DNA from: Trichostrongylus colubriformis
Taxonomy: Eukaryota > Nematoda > Chromadorea > Rhabditida > Trichostrongylidae
Assembly (NCBI GenBank): GCA_963978905.1
Contig: OZ022261.1
Coordinates: 27,277,686 to 27,341,685 of the forward strand
Direction of reading: 5' to 3'
Length of the DNA stretch: 64,000 nucleotides
The notes under the pieces: model-generated
The model's database searches: none
What the model saw: only the letters and a program-made list of their open reading frames with translations
What the model was told of the DNA's origin: nothing
Shown here: in pieces, positions 22,101 through 28,100 of the stretch
Layout of the letters: the number at the start of each line of letters is the position of its first letter
Position numbering within the stretch: position 1 is the stretch's first letter
Position numbers and translations under genes: made by a program

Positions 22101-25100
22101 AGAAGGAAGAAGAAAATACATGGAATAATTGCTACAATTGCCTGCATCATGTCCACCGCTCAATGCTGCTCCAATATAGTAACACTGCAAGGCGAGACAA
22201 CATATTGCACAATGGAGAAAAATGAAGAAAAGTGCACATATGATCAAGTTACGCAGTTGCTACTCCAACCGATTGCACAGGAAGCATGTCTCATACTCAA
22301 AAACAAGGAAAAGCGAATCATGGGAACAATAGCCATCCGGCTTGAGCAGATCTCCCATATCTGCAAACAGAAGACCGAATACTTTACAGGAGACCACCAA
22401 TTTCTTACAGAATCCCGCCATCAATGCTATAAAACGGAGAGCTGCCAAGGAAACACCTGCTCATCACTCAAACCGGAAATGAAACTGATCGATTTCAGCA
22501 CCATCTCAAACTCAAATCCAGGATATACGTACTGTGTTCCCAGCTGTGGGTGCTTCTGGTGCAACTGGTGTTTTTATTGCACCTCAACATGCCTCTTCTA
22601 CAGAAACTACGCGATACCCACCTCATCAACAATATACAGGGTATTCACATGCCCTACCTGGAGCATTCAAGCAGAAGGCATCGCTACAATAAGATCGGAA
22701 GACTACACCTCTACTCAACGATTCACTCTTCAGCCAGGAATACCTTTCACATGGAACAAAGTCCAACTCACACTCACAAGTACGATTACACCAAGCTATC
22801 CGATTCTTTCGAGCTACTTTCTGACGGACAGTAACATCACAACTAGAATAGAACCGTCACCACAAGGGCAACTACTTCTCAACTCTCCCGGACAAGTGCA
22901 GTGCAAAACAGAAGAAGACGCAAAAACCTTCAGAAACTGTCTCTTCTCGAAAAGCGCTTGTTCCTGCAACCCCAGAAAATACGAAGTCGTATGCACGTGC
23001 TCAAATGGAACCATATCATCATTTCTACAAAACAAGCACAACAAACTTCCAATAATTACGACTAACGTAGCAATAATCAATGAAGGCTCCAACGTCAAGG
23101 CAAAGACAACGATTGGCTCCGCGCTCGCAGTCCAAATATCAGCAAACGGACTAGTCATCGCCGCCAACAACAACAATAACTCTTGCCAAGTGCAAATGGA
23201 GGAACTAACAGGCTGTTACGATTGCACGCAAGGAGCGAAGACAAATGTCTCGTGTACATCTTCAATAAGTGAGGAAACCGCACAAATCGAATGCTCAAAC
23301 AATACACAGCTCGTACGATGCACTCCAGAAGGAAGAATTTCTACTATACGATTTCACTTCAGCAGCTCAACCGTTGTAGAGAACTGCACAATACGATGCC
23401 CAGGAGGAATTTCGACAGCAACTCTCACAGGACGACTCGCTTTCGTAAACGAAGGAACCTATTTGACTGAGATAATCCCACCAACCCTCACTGAATCATC
23501 TAAAGATACACTCAACTTGAAAACCATAGCTGATTTCGTTTCAGGTTTCATTGAAAGGCTACCAAAACTTCTTGATTTCTTCCCGAGCTTTAAGATGATA
23601 TTTCTTTATGCTCTTGGGTTTATCTCAATTCTTTGGTTGCTAAAATTCTGTCGAAAGCAAAAACACTTGACTTTTCACTCGCACTTACCTAGAAACATTG
23701 TGAAACCAAAAACTAGGTAACATTCCATTTCGTAACCCCAATGTACATTTCCTTTTTCGGGTGGGAGTGTATTGGATATTGTATTGTCAATCTCTCTCTA
23801 AAAGTTTTGCAATTTGCACGAAATACGGAATACTTTCCTTTTGAGTCATTTCTCATTTTGAAGAAATTGGCTATCAATGTTATGTCTACTGCATGACAAA
23901 TGTTTTCCTTGAAGGCGCTTTATTACCTTCATTCCATTTTTCTGTCGGTATATATACCGTTAGCCAGTCAGAATAAACAGATTCCGAGCAAAACGACAAA
24001 GCTCACTACACGGAGGGACGCTTTTCACCGGGTTCGCCACAGGTAGCCTTCCTAGGCCCAAAACTACCATGTGAGTGACCTCTTGTAGGGATTTCTCCAT
24101 TACCACATTACCCCTAATGCTGTCTTTAACTGTAATTCTGTACAGCCCATTCCTCCATTTTTTTTAACTTCGTGTTTTACAAAAAGCCAACTTTGAGTTT
24201 TACAAAAAGCCACTCTCGGATTGCGGGTGTATATGCTCATGACATATTAAGTATTTCAGCTGTACAGCGATATTTTTGTGAACAATGCCACATACAGTTA
24301 CGTCACTAAGATGACAGCACTGTCCAACCGTGTTTACCTTTATTCGTTCGAGTTCTTCAATCCACGCAGCTTCGGCATATTGTCACTTCGGATGCCGTTC
24401 AGAGGTAACCATTCAAATTAAATTTACTACTTAATAGTTGCTTTATTAAGGTAAACCGATAAGTCCAGTTAGTTCTCCAACATCAAACAGATGGAGAATC
24501 TTTCAATAAATGTACTGGAAATTTCGAAATTCCCTCTCAGTTCATAGGAGGACGCGCTAATGTACGCAGTCAACTATGATTTATACCCCTCCATCCACAA
24601 GGAGGCGTTTTTTTCTTTCCCAGGAGAACAGTGCAAGGCGAGAAAATTGCGGCAAAATTACAATCCAGCTTTACCAGCTGTTTACCTTTTTGGACCGGAA
24701 TACTAAGTACTTCCTTAACCCATTGACGCCCGTAGGAGACGCCGGGTACTCACGCCCAAACTCCCACATCTGGAATTTGGGAATCTTCGGGTAGGCCCTT
24801 CAAAAATAGGCCTCCCACTAACCCTCCTTCGTTCGTTTTGTGGGCATACATTTCTACTGTCCCCATGATTGTATAGAACATATGGTCAATCAACATCTGT
24901 GACTTCAACAGATTTATGATACTTCAAAATTACACAAACTTGGCAACAATTACAACAATCCTGGTACAAAAAAAATCGGCGAGCAACAACAATAGAGGTA
25001 GATACGCGAACAGAACAACTGATACATTACGACAATACAATATTCGACAGCTTTGATCGTTTTTTACCGAATTTTCTACCTTCACATTTCCAATGGTACA

Positions 25101-28100
25101 TTCGGAAACAAATTAAGCAGAAAGATCTTTCACAACAACTGCATCTGGTTTTGACTTGTTTAGCCCGATTTCTCGCAACCTTACGGCCATATTCAGCGGA
25201 TAAGCGTTCATAGCACTTTACGCAGCGACTACGTGCTTTGCTCGCAACACCTCCTACAGGCATAAGAATGTGACGTGGGCGTTTTACTAGCAGTTGAACT
25301 TGCTCCGAGCAGTCAGCAGGCGACTTTGTGATGCGCTGAAAAAGCTTATCATGTAAGGAAGTTTCAAAAGTTCACTGCGCCTTGAGAGTATAAATTATAC
25401 TACGGGCCGTCGTATATGGTATATCATGCGAGGTTTCAAAAGCACACGTTTTGAATTGGACACTCTCTCGAAGAAATTCATACACATCACCACGTTTTGG
25501 CACTGATTACCCTACCCCGAAAGGCTCCCCTCATGGTGCACTCATTCATGACAAATCACCAACTAAATGACATGAAGGTTTGTAACTCACGCAGTCATCC
25601 TCGGCTTCCCACGTGACCTCTTCGTAAAAGCAGCCCTCACATTTTATCAAATATTCGCGACGTCCGCCCTTCATTCGGGTGGCCAAGATCTCTTTCACAG
25701 GATACCATTCATTTGCTGAAATTGACTCAAATACATATCAAATTCGGTGGTGCATCTCTAACATTTCAAACCAACGCCAAATTCAATGAGTGTAATTCAA
25801 ACTAAACTCAAACTCATTGTATGTATAAAATAAACAATCTATAATAAACTGGAATGAAAAATCATTGGTTGATCATGGAAATCATTGACATGGTTCATTC
25901 ATCACGTCACTGCGTAGCGTCACGTCATTGTGAGCTTCCTCCTTTACTTCTGGCTCCTTCTTCGGAGACATTCCAAAAAAAGGCATAATCTGGAACAGAA
26001 TTTCCAATCTTATATGCTATCCATAAGTGGAGACTCACCTCTGTATAAAACGTTAGCCTTGACTTCGTCGCTGTCGCGAGTAGTAAAGCCAACTAATCCG
26101 CCTTTCGAGCTCGCCCAGTTGCTTAGTCCCGAGAGATCGGAAATATCTGGAAAAATTTAAGTGCAATAATTGGTGCTATCGCAATGAGGGGGGCATCCCT
26201 CTACTAGATCCTACTTTTACCTAAGACAAAAAGGGGAAAGGAACCCCTTCCCTCTTCCATTAAGGCTTAGGCTAAAGTATACTTCTGAATGTGCAGATTG
26301 ACCCCTTAAAGATTTGTTCAGGATGCTTAGACAAACAGCTTTTTATAAGATGCCCCCTCATTGCAATAGCACCTAATAATTTATTTTCATGACAATTTTT
26401 GCGCTAAAAAAGCGCTCGTAGATACTAATAGCGAACTGACGACTAGGCGAAAGGGATCAACATTTCTGACTTCAACTGATTTATGATAATTCAAAATTAC
26501 ACCAACTTGGCAACAATTACAACGATCGTGGTGCAAAAAAATCAGACGAACAACAACAATCGAGGTAGATATGCGCACAAAACACCTTATACATTACCAC
26601 AATGGAATCGGCAGAGTTGATCGTTTTGTACCGAAATCAAAATCACAACGGGATCATCGACGAGCCATTTGCTTACCTTCACATTTCCAATGGTACTTTT
26701 GGAAACAAATTAAGCAAAAAAATTTTTTACAACGACTGCATGTGGTTGAAACTTGTTTAGTCCTTTTTTTGCTACGTAAGAGCCAAATTCAGCGGACATA
26801 TGTTCATAACATTTTATGCAGCGACGACGTTTTTTGCGCCCAGCACCTTCCCCAGGCATTAGCATGTGACGTGGGCGTTTTACTAGCAGTTGAACTTGCT
26901 CCGAGCAGTCAGCAGGCGACTTTGTGATGCACTGAAAGGTTTAATTTAGATGTGTTACTTTCGAAAGTTAAAAAAACAAAAATTCAATCAATTAGGCTCG
27001 TATCAATTAGGCTGCCTTCATACCAAATTGAATGAGAGTATTTGGCGCAGCCGCGATTTGAGAGAAATGGCGTATTCGCCGCGTTATGCGTAAGATACGA
27101 AACGATTGAAAAAAAGTGAAAGTATTGGCGCGGCGCATTCGCGTTATGCATAAGATACAAAACGATCGAAAAACTCACCTCTGTATAAAACGTTAGTCTT
27201 GATTCCGTCGCTGTCGTGTGTAGGAAAGTCAACCGATCCGCCTTTAGAGCTCGCCCAGTTGCTCAGTCACGAGAGATCGGAAATATCTGAAAATTTTCTA
27301 AAAATACAACTAGAAATAAGATAACAAACCAATAATTAAATACACGCACAAAGCAAAAGAAAAAAAAGTGAGCATATCGAAAAGACGCGCGAAACCATTA
27401 AAAATTGGCGCGCGGTTATGCATCTGCACAAAATGTCCCACATACGACATTCGTGAGTCGCGAGACACGCACGCGCGCAATGCGCCAATATCATATGTGG
27501 GACATCGCCTGAAGTGCGCGCGGGCGTCAATGGGTTAATATCTCTCAAAACGTAGCCAATTGCAATCCATATTCAAAGGCAAAAACAGCCTTGTTAATAT
27601 CATGAATTGCAGTGGATTTATCTTTTGCTCAAATCCTCGCATGATTCTGAAGCTTAAATAATTCTAGCGTAGCAATCCTTTGAGTAACTTGTATTTTGCA
27701 AGATAAGTAGTGTGATTTTGGGTAAAACTGCGCCTCAACACCGCACAAAATGAACTGTGAGCACGTCAGAGAGCTTCGAACAAGTTCAGTCCAGAGACTG
27801 ATTGATCCGATGAATCCAAGAACTTTAGCTGCAACCCATTGCACGGAACTGACCTACTTATTTGGAGTATCGTTACTGTTCGGATTCCGTTTTACTGAAG
27901 CTGATAAACGAATGATCGACGTCATGACGCGAATGTGGACAAATTTCGCAAAATACGGGTGAGCTATTTATGAATCGCAGTAGAATTGTAATTAGCGAGC
28001 AAGAGGAAAAAGCAAACCTTGTTTTCAAATAATCCCTATTATATATCGAGTTGGTACAGTCTTGCTAGCGACTTTTTCCACAGCTTTGCTATCTTGGAGC

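Larger units (their letters stand above)
13913..24010 (+). mobile_element. BEL/Pao LTR retrotransposon with envelope-like region
   Basis: The element is 10,098 bp with two 243-bp LTRs (13913-14155, 23768-24010) differing at a single base (about 13970 T vs C). A 5-bp target duplication CGGAG flanks it (13908-13912 and 24011-24015), and the intact MITE copy B shows the empty site with one CGGAG. Inside, in order: a primer binding site starting TGGCGACCACGG, a 1.1-kb repeat-rich leader, gag, protease, reverse transcriptase, RNase H, integrase, an envelope-like glycoprotein region and a purine-rich GGGTGGGAG before the 3' LTR. Near-identical LTRs mean a recent insertion, yet the pol frame has two breaks. 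It lies in the sense direction in a carboxylesterase intron. Confidence 0.97.
24719..27534 (-). mobile_element. piggyBac-like transposon with chromodomain exon
   Basis: The ends are perfect 14-bp inverted repeats, CCCATTGACGCCCG (24719-24732) and its complement (27521-27534), each flanked by TTAA (24715-24718, 27535-27538), the piggyBac target. Minus-strand exons inside encode a linker, a chromodomain and a piggyBac-type cysteine-rich C-terminus. The catalytic DDE region was not found, so the 2,816-bp copy is internally deleted. A second diverged set of exons lies at 26590-27286, so the element looks like a partial tandem duplication. A further MITE (26172-26373) is nested inside. It sits antisense in a carboxylesterase intron. 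Confidence 0.87.
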
